NCBI RefSeq assembly: GCF_013407855.1
Contig: NZ_JACBZH010000001.1
Location: forward strand, 5,394,001-5,458,000
Source of the DNA: Actinopolymorpha rutila
Lineage (GTDB): Bacteria; Actinomycetota; Actinomycetes; Propionibacteriales; Actinopolymorphaceae
Reading direction: 5' to 3'
Length of the DNA stretch: 64,000 bases
Shown here piece after piece: positions 44,551 to 53,712 of this stretch (position 1 is the first letter of the stretch; every line of letters starts with the position of its first letter). The translations under genes were made by a program, and so were the position numbers. The notes under the pieces were generated by a model, which did no database searches, was not told the origin of the DNA, and worked only from the letters and a program-made list of their open reading frames with translations.

Positions 44551-45492
44551 TCAGGCGAGCAGCCAGGTGATCACGATGATCACCGGCAGCGACAGCACGG
44601 TGGAGAAGAAGATCGCGTCCCGGGTGAGAACGATCCCACGCCCGTAGCGCATCGCGAACGTGAAGACGTTCTGGGCGGTGGGCAGGGCGGCGATCACCGT
44701 CACGGCGAGGAGCGCGTGCCCACTCAGCCCGACGACGTACGCCCCGATCAGGTAGGCGACCAGCGGCTGGACGACGAGCTTCAGCGCCAGGATGGTGGCG
44801 ACGTGCACCGGTGGTTCGCCGGCGCCGGGCCGGGGGCCCAGCCGCAGCGAGATGCCGTACGCCAGCAGCATCGACGGCACCGCCATCCCGCCCAGCAGGC
44901 CGAGCGGTGCGCTGATCGGCACCGGAAGCTTCACCCCGGAGATCGCCAGCGCCAGGCCTATGAGCGAACCGATCGCCAGCGGGTTGCGCAACGGCCTGGT
45001 GACACGCAGCAGCAGCCGGCGGCCTCGGGACATGCCGGGTTGGGGGACGTGGGTGACGGCGTCGAGCACCGTGAGTCCGCTCGGCTGGAGTACGAGCAAC
45101 TGCGCGAGCAGCATCGGCGCGATCAGTGCCGCGTTCCCCAGGGCGTACGCGGCGATCGGCAGGCCCAGGTTGCCGGCGTTCACGTAGGCGGCGGAGAAGG
45201 TTCCGATCACGGTGTCCGCGGCGCTTCGCTTCCACACCAGCCGGGCCAGCAGGACGTAGGTGGTGGCCACCACGAACACGCTGGCCAGTGAGGCGATCAG
45301 GTTGGCCGACAGCAGCTGGTGCACGTCGCTGCGGCCTAGAACGGTCACCATCAGTGCCGGGCTGGCGACGAAGAACGCTGTCCGGGTCAGGACACGTTGC
45401 GCGGTCGCGTCCAGCACGTTCAGGTGGGCGAGGAGGAAGCCCACCCCGATGATCATGCCGATGGTGGCGAACCCGGCCAGCACGCCAGACAC
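44551..45492 (-). CDS. AEC-family (auxin efflux carrier) transporter
   Basis: 313 residues from GTG 45492, with GAGGGAG seven bases upstream. About ten membrane helices are arranged as two five-helix halves. YVNAGNLGLPIAAYALG is the conserved crossover of the first half and AALPTAQNVFTFAMRYG that of the second, both typical of bile-acid/auxin-efflux-like carriers. It would export a small organic acid. It is convergent with the sulfotransferase gene (10-base gap). Confidence 0.9.
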   Translation of the reverse strand: MSGVLAGFATIGMIIGVGFLLAHLNVLDATAQRVLTRTAFFVASPALMVTVLGRSDVHQLLSANLIASLASVFVVATTYVLLARLVWKRSAADTVIGTFSAAYVNAGNLGLPIAAYALGNAALIAPMLLAQLLVLQPSGLTVLDAVTHVPQPGMSRGRRLLLRVTRPLRNPLAIGSLIGLALAISGVKLPVPISAPLGLLGGMAVPSMLLAYGISLRLGPRPGAGEPPVHVATILALKLVVQPLVAYLIGAYVVGLSGHALLAVTVIAALPTAQNVFTFAMRYGRGIVLTRDAIFFSTVLSLPVIIVITWLLA

Positions 45493-45718
45493 TTCGAAGC
45501 TCCCTCGGTTTCCGACCGTCGCACGGCATGGTGCCGTGCCGATGACACGGAGACCGAGCCAACCACGTCGGACCGCGCCCGGCGCTACCGGGCCGTGCCG
45601 GGCACCCCTCGCGACCGACGGTCGCCATCGTGGTGTTGGTGGAGGTACTACTCTCTGGGAGCGCTTGAGGACGGCGAGCCGCACCTCGACCCCGAGACGT
45701 CGATCGATGGGAGGGACG

Positions 45719-46180
45719 TTGACGCCTGACGTACTCGTGGTAGCCGCACAGCCGGAAGCCGCGTTCTCCCTCACCCAGGTGCGGGTCATGGCGGTTGGAT
45801 CCGGCATCGCTCTCGCGGTGGCCTTCGGCACTCTGCCACTGGTCTCCCCTCGTTCCAGGAAACCGCTGGGAGTGGCTGCGAGGTTCACCGTCGGACTGAT
45901 CACGTCAGTGGTTTGCGGCCTCTACGTCTACGGAAGGTCGAGGAGAAGTAGTGACGACGACGCCACAGGACTCCAGCTTTACATCATCGCAACAATGTCC
46001 GTGGTGATCATGCGCGTCATTTTCGCAAGGTGGTTCACGAGGGTGGCCCAGGCGCAGCGTTCCGGAAAACAGGTAAAGCCCTTGGGGGCGAAGTGGACCG
46101 TGGTCGTCCTGGTCATGTTCGTGACCGTTGTCGCATCCCTCGCCGCCACCCTGACCTGGCTGCCGAGGTTGTGGGCATGA
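45719..46180 (+). CDS. Small membrane protein of unknown function
   Basis: 153 residues from TTG 45719, chosen because GGGAGGG sits five bases upstream; ATG 45707 is also in frame and lacks such a site. Four membrane helices are predicted: VRVMAVGSGIALAVAFGTLP, FTVGLITSVVCGLYVYG, LYIIATMSVVIMRVIFA and VVVLVMFVTVVASLAATL. No family is recognised. The 226 bases upstream, toward the divergent AEC gene, show no clear structure. Confidence 0.65.
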   Translation: MTPDVLVVAAQPEAAFSLTQVRVMAVGSGIALAVAFGTLPLVSPRSRKPLGVAARFTVGLITSVVCGLYVYGRSRRSSDDDATGLQLYIIATMSVVIMRVIFARWFTRVAQAQRSGKQVKPLGAKWTVVVLVMFVTVVASLAATLTWLPRLWA

Positions 46181-46214
46181 CGCACTCGAAAGTGATGGCC
46201 TTCAGTTCTTCGCC

Positions 46215-47330
46215 CTAAAGGGCGGGCTCGAGGACGATCCGCCCGACGGCACCGTCAACGAGAGCCTGACAGGCGTCGTTCACCCGGCTCAGCGGGTAGG
46301 TCGGGCCGAGCAACTCGTCCAGCGGGAGCCGGCCCGCGCGATATAGCTCCAGCAGCTTCGGCACGTCCGTGACCGTGTTGGCACTCCCGTACAGGCTGCC
46401 GATCAGCCGCTTCTCCTGCTGCACCAGCTGGTTGATCGGGACCTCGAACGTCGTGCCGACCGCGCCGAGCCCGATCGCGACCAGCGTGCCGCCCTTGCGC
46501 AGGCACGCCACCGCCTGTTCGAGCGTCGGTGCGCGGCCCACCGCCTCCAGCGCCCAGTCCACACCGTCGGGGCAGATCTCCCGTACGGCCTGCTCGAGGT
46601 CGGTCCGGAAGGAGTCGATGGTGTGGGTCGCGCCGAGCCTGGCCGCGAGCTCCAGCCGCCGCGGCACCACGTCGGCGACGATCAGCGGGTACGCACCGGC
46701 CAGCCGGCCGCCGAGCACGCAGGACAGTCCGACCCCGCCCGCCCCGATCACGAGGATGCCACTGCGGGCGGCGTCGGTGACGACGTTGAGCACCGACCCG
46801 ACGCCGGTGATCACGGCACACCCGACGAGCGAGGCGATCCGCGGCGGGATGTCGTCCGGGATCGCGATCACCGACTGCTCGGCGACGACGCAGCGTTCGG
46901 CGAAGCACGAGACGCCGAGCAGGTGCCTGACCTCCTGGTCGCCGCGGCGAAGCCGGGTGGTGCCGTCCAGCAGACCGTTGGTGGTGATCTGCACACGTGC
47001 GTTGTCACACAGGGCCGGCCGCCCGGACGAGCAGTACGCACACCGCCCACAGCGCGGCCGCCACATGAGTACGACGGAGTCGCCGGGCCGCACCGAAGTG
47101 ACGCCGGCGCCGACCTGCTCCACGACGCCGGCGCCCTCGTGCCCGGGCACGATCGGGGTCCTACAGGCGAGGTCCCCCGCCAGGTAGTGCAGGTCGGTGT
47201 GGCACAGGCCCGCGGCGGTGACCCGGACGAGCACCTCCCCCGCCCGGGGCGCCTGCAGCGACAGCTCCTCGACTCGCAGCGGCGCACCGGGCGCGTCCAG
47301 AACCGCAGCTCGTACGGACAGTTCCTCCAT
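46215..47330 (-). CDS. Zinc-dependent alcohol dehydrogenase (MDR family)
   Basis: A 371-residue medium-chain dehydrogenase. Catalytic zinc ligands C43 (GLCHTDLH), H64-E65 (PGHEGAG) and a later cysteine are present. The structural zinc site is C94, C97, C100 and C108. The NAD motif is IGAGGVGLSCVLGG, with an Asp in IVADVVPRR for NAD rather than NADP. It resembles class III/S-nitrosomycothiol or NDMA-dependent alcohol dehydrogenases of actinomycetes. It sits downstream of the GH43 gene on the same strand. Confidence 0.9.
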   Translation of the reverse strand: MEELSVRAAVLDAPGAPLRVEELSLQAPRAGEVLVRVTAAGLCHTDLHYLAGDLACRTPIVPGHEGAGVVEQVGAGVTSVRPGDSVVLMWRPRCGRCAYCSSGRPALCDNARVQITTNGLLDGTTRLRRGDQEVRHLLGVSCFAERCVVAEQSVIAIPDDIPPRIASLVGCAVITGVGSVLNVVTDAARSGILVIGAGGVGLSCVLGGRLAGAYPLIVADVVPRRLELAARLGATHTIDSFRTDLEQAVREICPDGVDWALEAVGRAPTLEQAVACLRKGGTLVAIGLGAVGTTFEVPINQLVQQEKRLIGSLYGSANTVTDVPKLLELYRAGRLPLDELLGPTYPLSRVNDACQALVDGAVGRIVLEPAL

Positions 47331-47349
47331 GCGGTCAGGCTAGAGCGTC

Positions 47350-48396
47350 TCAGGCGGGCGGGAGGAAGGCCGGCACCTGCGGGGTGATGCCGTCCGAACC
47401 CCAGGACAGGACCGCCGCGTAGACCACCCGCCGCCGGTTCGGGTCGGTCACGACCCCGGTGAACCGGCACGGCTCGTTGTCGGCCGAGCACACCCACGCG
47501 TGCAGGAAGATCCGGTCGGGACCGCCGCCACCGGTGACCACGTCGGCTCCGCCCGGCCCGCAGAGTCCGGTACTGGCCTGGTCCACGAGCACGTGCTCGT
47601 CCTTGTCGGCGAACGACCACAGGTCCGTCGAACGCCGCCACGCCGTGGAGTAGCGGCACTGGTCGTACCAGTTCGCGGCGGCGAACAGGAAGTAGTAGCC
47701 GTCGCGCCGCACCATCACGGGGTTCTCGATGCTGTCGGAGTGCCGGACGAGTTCGTGGCTGAGCTCGCCACGTCCGTGCAGCCCGTCCTGCGACAGCGGG
47801 AACATCCGGATGGTGCCCGGTGTCTTCTGCGTCTTGTACAGCAGGTAGCGAGCGCCGTCCTCGTCCTGGAACGGCGACGGGTCGATCACGCCGGCCGTCG
47901 GGTCGGGCCGGTCGGCGGCGGGGTCCTCACCACCCAGGATCGGGCAGATCAACGGGGTGGCCGCCGGCTCGTACGGCCCACTCGGCTGGTCGGCCACGGC
48001 GGTGCCGATGCAGCGCTGACCGGCGAACCCCTTCGCCTGCGCCGCGTAGTACAGCACCCAGCCGGCCGAGGTGTGCACGGCGTCGGGAGCCCAGACAGCG
48101 CCCTTCCCCGACGCCCACTCGCCCCACCGCGACAGAGCGTCCGGCATGGTCTGCCACGGGCCTCTCGGATTGTCGGCCTTGGCGACGCGGGCCAGGCCGC
48201 CGGTCATGAAGGCGTAGTAGTCCCGGCCGTCGCGCACGACGCCCGGGTCGGCCGCCTCACCGGTGGGTGCGGCGTAGACCGGCCGCGGCTCCGGTCCGGA
48301 CGCCTGGGCGACCGACTGACCGGCCACGGCTGACGCCGCCAGCACGGCGAGCGCGCTCAGGTACGCCGCTACGCGCGAGGTTCGATGACTTCGCAT
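47350..48396 (-). CDS. Secreted glycoside hydrolase family 43 (arabinanase/xylosidase-like)
   Basis: 348 residues from ATG 48396, with a Sec signal peptide (SRVAAYLSALAVLAASAVAG, cleavage near VAQA). The GH43 triad is visible: base Asp in EAADPGVVRDGRDYY, second Asp in AGVIDPSPFQDEDG, and acid Glu in SIENPVMVRRDGYYFLF. The five-bladed propeller would cut arabino- or xylo-type side chains outside the cell. It faces the sugar transporter operon across 115 bases holding a palindrome, so it probably shares LacI control with that operon. Confidence 0.88.
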   Translation of the reverse strand: MRSHRTSRVAAYLSALAVLAASAVAGQSVAQASGPEPRPVYAAPTGEAADPGVVRDGRDYYAFMTGGLARVAKADNPRGPWQTMPDALSRWGEWASGKGAVWAPDAVHTSAGWVLYYAAQAKGFAGQRCIGTAVADQPSGPYEPAATPLICPILGGEDPAADRPDPTAGVIDPSPFQDEDGARYLLYKTQKTPGTIRMFPLSQDGLHGRGELSHELVRHSDSIENPVMVRRDGYYFLFAAANWYDQCRYSTAWRRSTDLWSFADKDEHVLVDQASTGLCGPGGADVVTGGGGPDRIFLHAWVCSADNEPCRFTGVVTDPNRRRVVYAAVLSWGSDGITPQVPAFLPPA

Positions 48397-48474
48397 GGCT
48401 CGACACCTTTCCCGAACTGTGGAGGTGCGGACATGGGGGGAGTTGCTCTTTGCGGTGGTGGTGTAGAACACTTC

Positions 48475-48488
48475 GTACAACGTAGTAC
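48475..48488. promoter_or_regulatory. GTAC-ACGT-GTAC palindrome, candidate LacI operator
   Basis: GTACAACGTAGTAC is palindromic except at two positions, with the central C-G typical of LacI-family operators. It sits between the divergent GH43 gene and the permease operon, 24 bases before the permease start. A related hexamer, TTGTAC, occurs at 58305-58310, ahead of the LacI gene. Binding by that regulator is inferred. Confidence 0.55.
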
Positions 48489-48511
48489 TAAACCCATGGG
48501 AGTGTGCACGG

Positions 48512-49477
48512 TTGAGCGTCGCGACGTTGGAGAACGACGTCCACGAACGGACGTCGCGCCGGGCCGGCGGCAGGCCGCGCGACTCGGGCAGGTCACGGCT
48601 GTGGATCTGGTTGTTCCTCACACCGACCGTCGTGCTGTACGGCCTGTACACCGTCTACCCGATCGTCGCGAGCTACTGGTACTCCTTCGTCAGGTGGGAC
48701 GGTTTCGGATCCGACAAGAGCTGGATCGGTCTGCAGAACTACCGTGACGTGCTCGCCGATCCGCTGTTCTGGAACTCGTTCAAGATCACCGTGCTGTTCA
48801 TGCTGGTGACGGTCCCCCTGCAGGTCGTCGCGACGCTGCTGATCGCGATCGTGCTCAACTCGCCGAAGATGCCGTTCTCGACGTTGTTCCGGACCGCGTT
48901 GTTCCTTCCGGTGGTCACCACCACCGCGATCGTCGGCGTCGTGATGCAGTTCGTCTTCGATCCCGCCAGCGGACCGATCAACCTGCTGCTGACCAGGCTC
49001 GGCCTCCTCTCCGAGGGCATCAACTTCCTCGGCGACTCCTCCACCGCGTTGTGGACCGTGGCCGGCGTCTACGTCTGGAAGTGGTTCGGGATCACGCTCG
49101 TCTACTGGCTGGCCGCGCTGCAGACCATTCCGAACGAGGTGTACGAGGCGGCCCGGATCGACGGCGCGGGCCCGTGGAAGCTCATGCGGCACGTCACGAT
49201 GCCGCTGCTGCGGCCCTTCCTTGTCATCATCACCCTGCTGTCGCTGGAGGCGACGCTGAAGGTGTTCGACCTGATGCTCACCATGACCGGCGGCGGGCCG
49301 TTCTACGCCACCGAGGTCGTGGAGATCTACATCTACCGCTGGGCGTTCGCCGCGACCGTCCCCCAACTCGGCTACGCCTCCGCGGCCGCCGTGATCTTCG
49401 GGCTGTTCGTGTGCCTGGTCGGGCTGTTCCAGTTGCTCGGGATCAGGGCCGTGCGCCGGTCGGGAGGTACGGCATGA
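48512..49477 (+). CDS. Carbohydrate ABC transporter permease (MalF-type)
   Basis: 321 residues from TTG 48512 (GGGAG upstream). Six membrane helices are seen, and the cytoplasmic coupling loop EAARIDGAGPWKLMRHVTMP is the EAA motif of CUT1 sugar importers. It overlaps the next permease by ATGA. It would import the oligosaccharide bound by the lipoprotein encoded at 56797. No ATPase gene accompanies it. Confidence 0.93.
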   Translation: MSVATLENDVHERTSRRAGGRPRDSGRSRLWIWLFLTPTVVLYGLYTVYPIVASYWYSFVRWDGFGSDKSWIGLQNYRDVLADPLFWNSFKITVLFMLVTVPLQVVATLLIAIVLNSPKMPFSTLFRTALFLPVVTTTAIVGVVMQFVFDPASGPINLLLTRLGLLSEGINFLGDSSTALWTVAGVYVWKWFGITLVYWLAALQTIPNEVYEAARIDGAGPWKLMRHVTMPLLRPFLVIITLLSLEATLKVFDLMLTMTGGGPFYATEVVEIYIYRWAFAATVPQLGYASAAAVIFGLFVCLVGLFQLLGIRAVRRSGGTA

Positions 49478-50316
49478 GCGCGGCCCGGATCGCGCGCCGG
49501 CTGCCGTGGTGGATCGCTGCGGCCTTCCTGGCCGTCGGATGTGCGCTGTGGGTCTACCCGTTCGTGTGGATGGTCGCCGCGTCCCTGAAGGACCAGATGG
49601 AGGTCTTCGCCTCCGGGCTGTCGCTGGTCCCGAAGTCGCCGGTGTGGGCCAACTACGCACGGGCGTGGAACGACGCACACTTCGGCCGCTACCTGCTGAA
49701 CACCGTGGTCGTCACCGTCGTGACCGTCGTCGTGGTCGTCGTCCGCTGCGCGATGGCCGGCTACGTACTCGCGCGTCACCAGTTCGCCGGCCGTAAGGTG
49801 ATCATGGTCGTCCTGGTGGCGACGCTGTTCGTTCCGACCGGCTACACGGTCATCCCGGTGGTCGACCTCTCCCAGCGGCTGGGCCTGCTGAACTCCCTGG
49901 GCGGGATGGTCGTCGCGCTCAGCGGCGGCGCCCACGTCGCGGCGATCCTGCTCTATCTCGGCTACTTCCGCCAGATTCCGCGCGAGCTCGAGGAGGCCGC
50001 GATCGTCGACGGCGCGGGCTTCTGGTCGATCTTCTTCCGGGTCATGCTGCCGCTGGCTATGCCGGTGACGGCCACTGTCACGCTGTTGACGTTCCTCGCC
50101 ACCTGGAACGCGTTCTTCCTGCCACTGGTGTTCACGTTCTCCCGGCCGGACCTGCGGACGCTGAGCGTCGGCATGCTGGCGTTCGTCGGCGAGAACTCCA
50201 CCGACTGGTCGGGTATGGCGGCCGCGGCGACCATCTCGCTGCTGCCGGTCGTGGTGATCTTCGTGTTGTTGCAGCGCTACTTCGTCGAGGGAATCGCGGG
50301 AGCGGTCAAGTCATGA
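49474..50316 (+). CDS. Carbohydrate ABC transporter permease (MalG-type)
   Basis: 280 residues from ATG 49474. Six membrane helices are seen, including LLNTVVVTVVTVVVVVVRCA. The EAA loop is LEEAAIVDGAGFWSIFFRVMLP. It pairs with the MalF-type permease to form the membrane channel. Its stop overlaps the sulfatase start by ATGA, so import and desulfation are translated from one tightly packed operon. Confidence 0.93.
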   Translation: MSAARIARRLPWWIAAAFLAVGCALWVYPFVWMVAASLKDQMEVFASGLSLVPKSPVWANYARAWNDAHFGRYLLNTVVVTVVTVVVVVVRCAMAGYVLARHQFAGRKVIMVVLVATLFVPTGYTVIPVVDLSQRLGLLNSLGGMVVALSGGAHVAAILLYLGYFRQIPRELEEAAIVDGAGFWSIFFRVMLPLAMPVTATVTLLTFLATWNAFFLPLVFTFSRPDLRTLSVGMLAFVGENSTDWSGMAAAATISLLPVVVIFVLLQRYFVEGIAGAVKS

Positions 50317-51749
50317 CACCGAACATCCTGTTCATCTGCACCGACCAGCAGCGTTTCGACGCGCTCGGTGCGTCCGGCAACGAAGAGATCGAGACGCCGC
50401 ACCTGGACCATCTGGCCGAGCAGGGCGTGCTGTTCGAGAACTGCTACGTGCAGAACCCGGTGTGCGGACCGTCGCGGGCCAGTCTGATGACCGGCCGCTA
50501 CGTCGCCAACCACGGCCTGTGGGCCAACGGCGTGGGCCTGCCGGACCACGAACGCCTGTTCACCAGGGATCTGGCCGACGCGGGGTACGACTGCGGGCTG
50601 GTAGGCAAGCTGCACTTGTCAGCGTGCTTCGCCGGGCGCACCGAGCGGCGGCTCGACGACGGCTTCCGGGTGTTCCGGTGGGCGCACGACCCCTACCCCG
50701 GTTCGTCGGAGAACGCCTACCACCGGTGGCTGCGGGCCGCGCATCCCGACCTGCACGCCGACGCGCTCGACCCGGCGTCGCCGGTGACGTTCGACTCGAT
50801 GCCGACGCAGGCGCACTACAGCCGGTGGATCGGCCTGGAGACGCAGGAGTTCCTGCGCACCGGACGCGAACCCGACAAGCCGTTCTGCTTCGTGGCGAAC
50901 TTCTTCGACCCCCACCACGGCTTCGGCGCGCCGCCGGAGTACGTCGACCGCTACGACCCGCAGGCGCTGTCCAGGCCGGTGACCACTCCGGACGAGCTGG
51001 CGACCAAGCCGGCCATCTACACCGAGGCGTCGAAGGAGTCCTACGCCGGACACGCCAAGGGCTTCGTGGAGTACACCGAGGACGAACTCCAGCAGGTGAA
51101 GGCCGCCTACTACGCCATGGTCACCCTGGTCGACGACGAGGTGGGACGCATCCTCGCCACCCTGGACGAGGAGGGCCTGGCCGAGAACACCGTCGTGGTC
51201 TTCACCAGCGACCACGGCGAGATGCTCGGCGACCACCAGCTCATGCTCAAGGGCCCGATGATGTACGACTGCTCGGTCCGGGTTCCGCTGCTGATGCGCT
51301 GGCCAGGTGTGCTGCCGGCCGGTGAACGCCGGTCCGAACTCGTGCAGTGGATCGACCTCGCTCCCACGTTGCTGGAGGTGGCCGGCCTCCCGCCGCTGGC
51401 CCGCGGTCAGGGCACCAGCCTGCTCCCCCTGGCCCGCGGCGACTCCGCCGCGTGGACGCGGGACTGGGCGTTGTCGCAGTACCGCAACAGCGGTCACCCC
51501 TACGACCCGCCGGTGCACACCACGATGCTGCGGCACGACCGCTGGAAGCTCGTCGTCCACCACGATGACCCCGCCAGCACGAGGGCTCGGACCGGTGAGC
51601 TCTACGACCTCGTCGCCGATTCCCGTGAGGTCACCAATCTGTGGGACGACCCCGCACATGCGGGTGACCGGCTTGCCCTGCAGGAGAAGCTCCTCGACGT
51701 CCTGGTCGCCACCGAGGACCGCAGCCAACCCCGTGACGCCTTCTGGTAG
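50313..51749 (+). CDS. Type I sulfatase (Cys-type, C-G-P-S-R)
   Basis: A 478-residue alkaline-phosphatase-fold sulfatase. The calcium ligands are in FICTDQQRFD. The formylglycine site is C51-G-P-S-R55 followed by ASLMTGRY. VVFTSDHGEMLGDHQLMLKG supplies the late Asp/His ligands. There is no signal peptide, so it acts in the cytosol, after import. C51 must be oxidised by a formylglycine-generating enzyme encoded elsewhere. It is likely to remove sulfate esters from a sugar. Confidence 0.93.
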   Translation: MTPNILFICTDQQRFDALGASGNEEIETPHLDHLAEQGVLFENCYVQNPVCGPSRASLMTGRYVANHGLWANGVGLPDHERLFTRDLADAGYDCGLVGKLHLSACFAGRTERRLDDGFRVFRWAHDPYPGSSENAYHRWLRAAHPDLHADALDPASPVTFDSMPTQAHYSRWIGLETQEFLRTGREPDKPFCFVANFFDPHHGFGAPPEYVDRYDPQALSRPVTTPDELATKPAIYTEASKESYAGHAKGFVEYTEDELQQVKAAYYAMVTLVDDEVGRILATLDEEGLAENTVVVFTSDHGEMLGDHQLMLKGPMMYDCSVRVPLLMRWPGVLPAGERRSELVQWIDLAPTLLEVAGLPPLARGQGTSLLPLARGDSAAWTRDWALSQYRNSGHPYDPPVHTTMLRHDRWKLVVHHDDPASTRARTGELYDLVADSREVTNLWDDPAHAGDRLALQEKLLDVLVATEDRSQPRDAFW

Positions 51750-51804
51750 GCCGAAGCGACAGCTGCCAGGCCAGGAACGAACGCGTGCCACCGAGAGGAC
51801 ATCC

Positions 51805-53712
51805 GTGACCAACCCGACGACCGAGCCGTCCGCCGACCCGACGGCCGATCCGTCCGCGCACCCCCGCCCGCAGTTCCGCCGCGAGACGTGGACCGACCTG
51901 TGCGGCGTCTGGCGCTTCGCCTACGACGACGGCGACCAGGGCCTGGTGCAGCGGTGGTTCGAGTCCGAGAGGGCGGACGCGTTCGACCGCACCATCAGGG
52001 TTCCGTACCCGCCGGAGTCGAAGCTGTCGGAGGTGCACGACCCGGGCTTCCACCCGGTGGTGTGGTACGAACGGACGTTTGCCGTCGCTCCTCCGGCGTC
52101 CGGCGAACGCGTCCTGCTGCACTTCGGTGCCGTCGACTACTCCGCCACGGTGTGGGTCAACGGCATCCAGGTCGGTGGCCACGAGGGCGGGCACACGCCG
52201 TTCACGTTCGACATCACCGGGGCACTGCGCGGCGGTGGTGAGCAGACTGTCGTCGTCCGCGCGGAGGACCTGCCCACCGACGCGAGCCAGCCACGAGGCA
52301 AGCAGTGCCGGTCCCTCGAGCCGGAGGGGATCTTCTACGACCGGACCACCGGGATCTGGCAGCCCGTCTGGCTGGAGACCGTCCCGGCCGTCCACGTCGC
52401 CGACCTCGCGTGGACCTCCGACCTGGAGGCCGGCACCGTCCAGCTGGAGTTGACACTCAGCCGGGCGCCGGCCTCGCCGGTCGAACTCGACGTCCGGCTG
52501 GACCTCGCCGGCGAACTCCTCGTCCGGCAGACGGTCCGGGTTGGCGAGCAGACGTCCCGTACCGTCCTCGCCGTTCCCGACCTGCTCGGTGGCCGGGCCG
52601 GCCGGCTCCTGTGGTCGCCCGAGTCACCGACCCTTGTCAACGCCACCTTGGCACTGCGCGGTGGCGACGAACCGGGTGACGAGGTGTCCAGCTACGTAGG
52701 GCTGCGCAGCGTCGGCTTCCGGGACGGGCTGTTCCTGCTCAACGGCCGGCCGTACTACCTGCGGATGGTGCTCGAACAGGGTTTCTGGCCGCAGTCGCAC
52801 CTCGCCGCGCCCGACGCGGACGCGCTGCGCCGCGAGGTCGAGCTGGTCAAGGAGCTCGGCTTCACCGGCGTCCGTATCCACCAGAAGGTGGAGGATCCCC
52901 GCTTCCTCTACTGGTGCGACCGTCTCGGCCTCCTGGTGTGGGGAGAGATGGCCAACACCTTCGAGTTCTCCACCCGGGCGGTCGACCGGCTGACCCGGGA
53001 GTGGACCGAGGCCGTACGCCGGGACCGGAGCCACCCCTGCGTCGTGTGCTGGGTGCCGCTCAACGAGAGCTGGGGCGTACCCCACATCGCGACCTCCGAG
53101 CAGCAGCGCAGCTTCGCCACCGCGCTCTACCACCTGACCAGGGCGATCGACCCCACCCGTCCGGTGATCTCCAACGACGGCTGGGAACACACCGAGAGCG
53201 ACGTCTGGGGCGTGCACGACTACACGCCTCGCGGCGCGAGCATCGAGGAGCGGTACGGCAGCCCCGAGGCGCTTCGCCGGACCCTCTACGGGCCGGGGCC
53301 GGGACGGCGCAAGGTGATGCTCACCGAGCCCGTACGCGAGGGCCAGCCGGTCGTGCTCACCGAGTTCGGCGGCCTGTCCTACCTGCCCGGAGCCGACGAC
53401 AAGTGGTTCGGCTACAGCACGGTCGACTCTCCCGAAGCGCTGCGCGACCGGTTCGGCGAGCTCGTCGGCGCCATTCTCGACTCCGCCGAACTGGCGGGGT
53501 TCTGCTACACCCAGCTGACCGACACCCAGCAGGAGCGCAACGGCCTGCTCACCGAGGACCGGACGCCGAAGGTGCCGGTCGAGCAGGTCCACGAGATCGT
53601 GACCGGAGCAAGCCGCGCGATCCCGGCGGAGGAGGTCGACGCCTACCGCCGGGCGACGAGGCAGGCGCAACGACAGCAGCGGAACCGGCCCGAGAAGGAG
53701 ACGCCCCGGTGA
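51805..53712 (+). CDS. Glycoside hydrolase family 2 (beta-galactosidase/glucuronidase-like)
   Basis: 635 residues from GTG 51805, with GAGAGGA five bases upstream. Sugar-binding and immunoglobulin-like domains (about residues 25-300) include VVWYERTFAV and VDYSATVWVNGIQVG. The TIM barrel follows, with RLGLLVWGEM, acid/base Glu421 (PLNESWG) and nucleophile Glu520 (VLTEFGGLSY). There is no signal peptide. The natural partner of the flanking sulfatases is exo-cleavage of a desulfated oligosaccharide. The exact sugar is not determined. Confidence 0.9.
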   Translation: MTNPTTEPSADPTADPSAHPRPQFRRETWTDLCGVWRFAYDDGDQGLVQRWFESERADAFDRTIRVPYPPESKLSEVHDPGFHPVVWYERTFAVAPPASGERVLLHFGAVDYSATVWVNGIQVGGHEGGHTPFTFDITGALRGGGEQTVVVRAEDLPTDASQPRGKQCRSLEPEGIFYDRTTGIWQPVWLETVPAVHVADLAWTSDLEAGTVQLELTLSRAPASPVELDVRLDLAGELLVRQTVRVGEQTSRTVLAVPDLLGGRAGRLLWSPESPTLVNATLALRGGDEPGDEVSSYVGLRSVGFRDGLFLLNGRPYYLRMVLEQGFWPQSHLAAPDADALRREVELVKELGFTGVRIHQKVEDPRFLYWCDRLGLLVWGEMANTFEFSTRAVDRLTREWTEAVRRDRSHPCVVCWVPLNESWGVPHIATSEQQRSFATALYHLTRAIDPTRPVISNDGWEHTESDVWGVHDYTPRGASIEERYGSPEALRRTLYGPGPGRRKVMLTEPVREGQPVVLTEFGGLSYLPGADDKWFGYSTVDSPEALRDRFGELVGAILDSAELAGFCYTQLTDTQQERNGLLTEDRTPKVPVEQVHEIVTGASRAIPAEEVDAYRRATRQAQRQQRNRPEKETPR

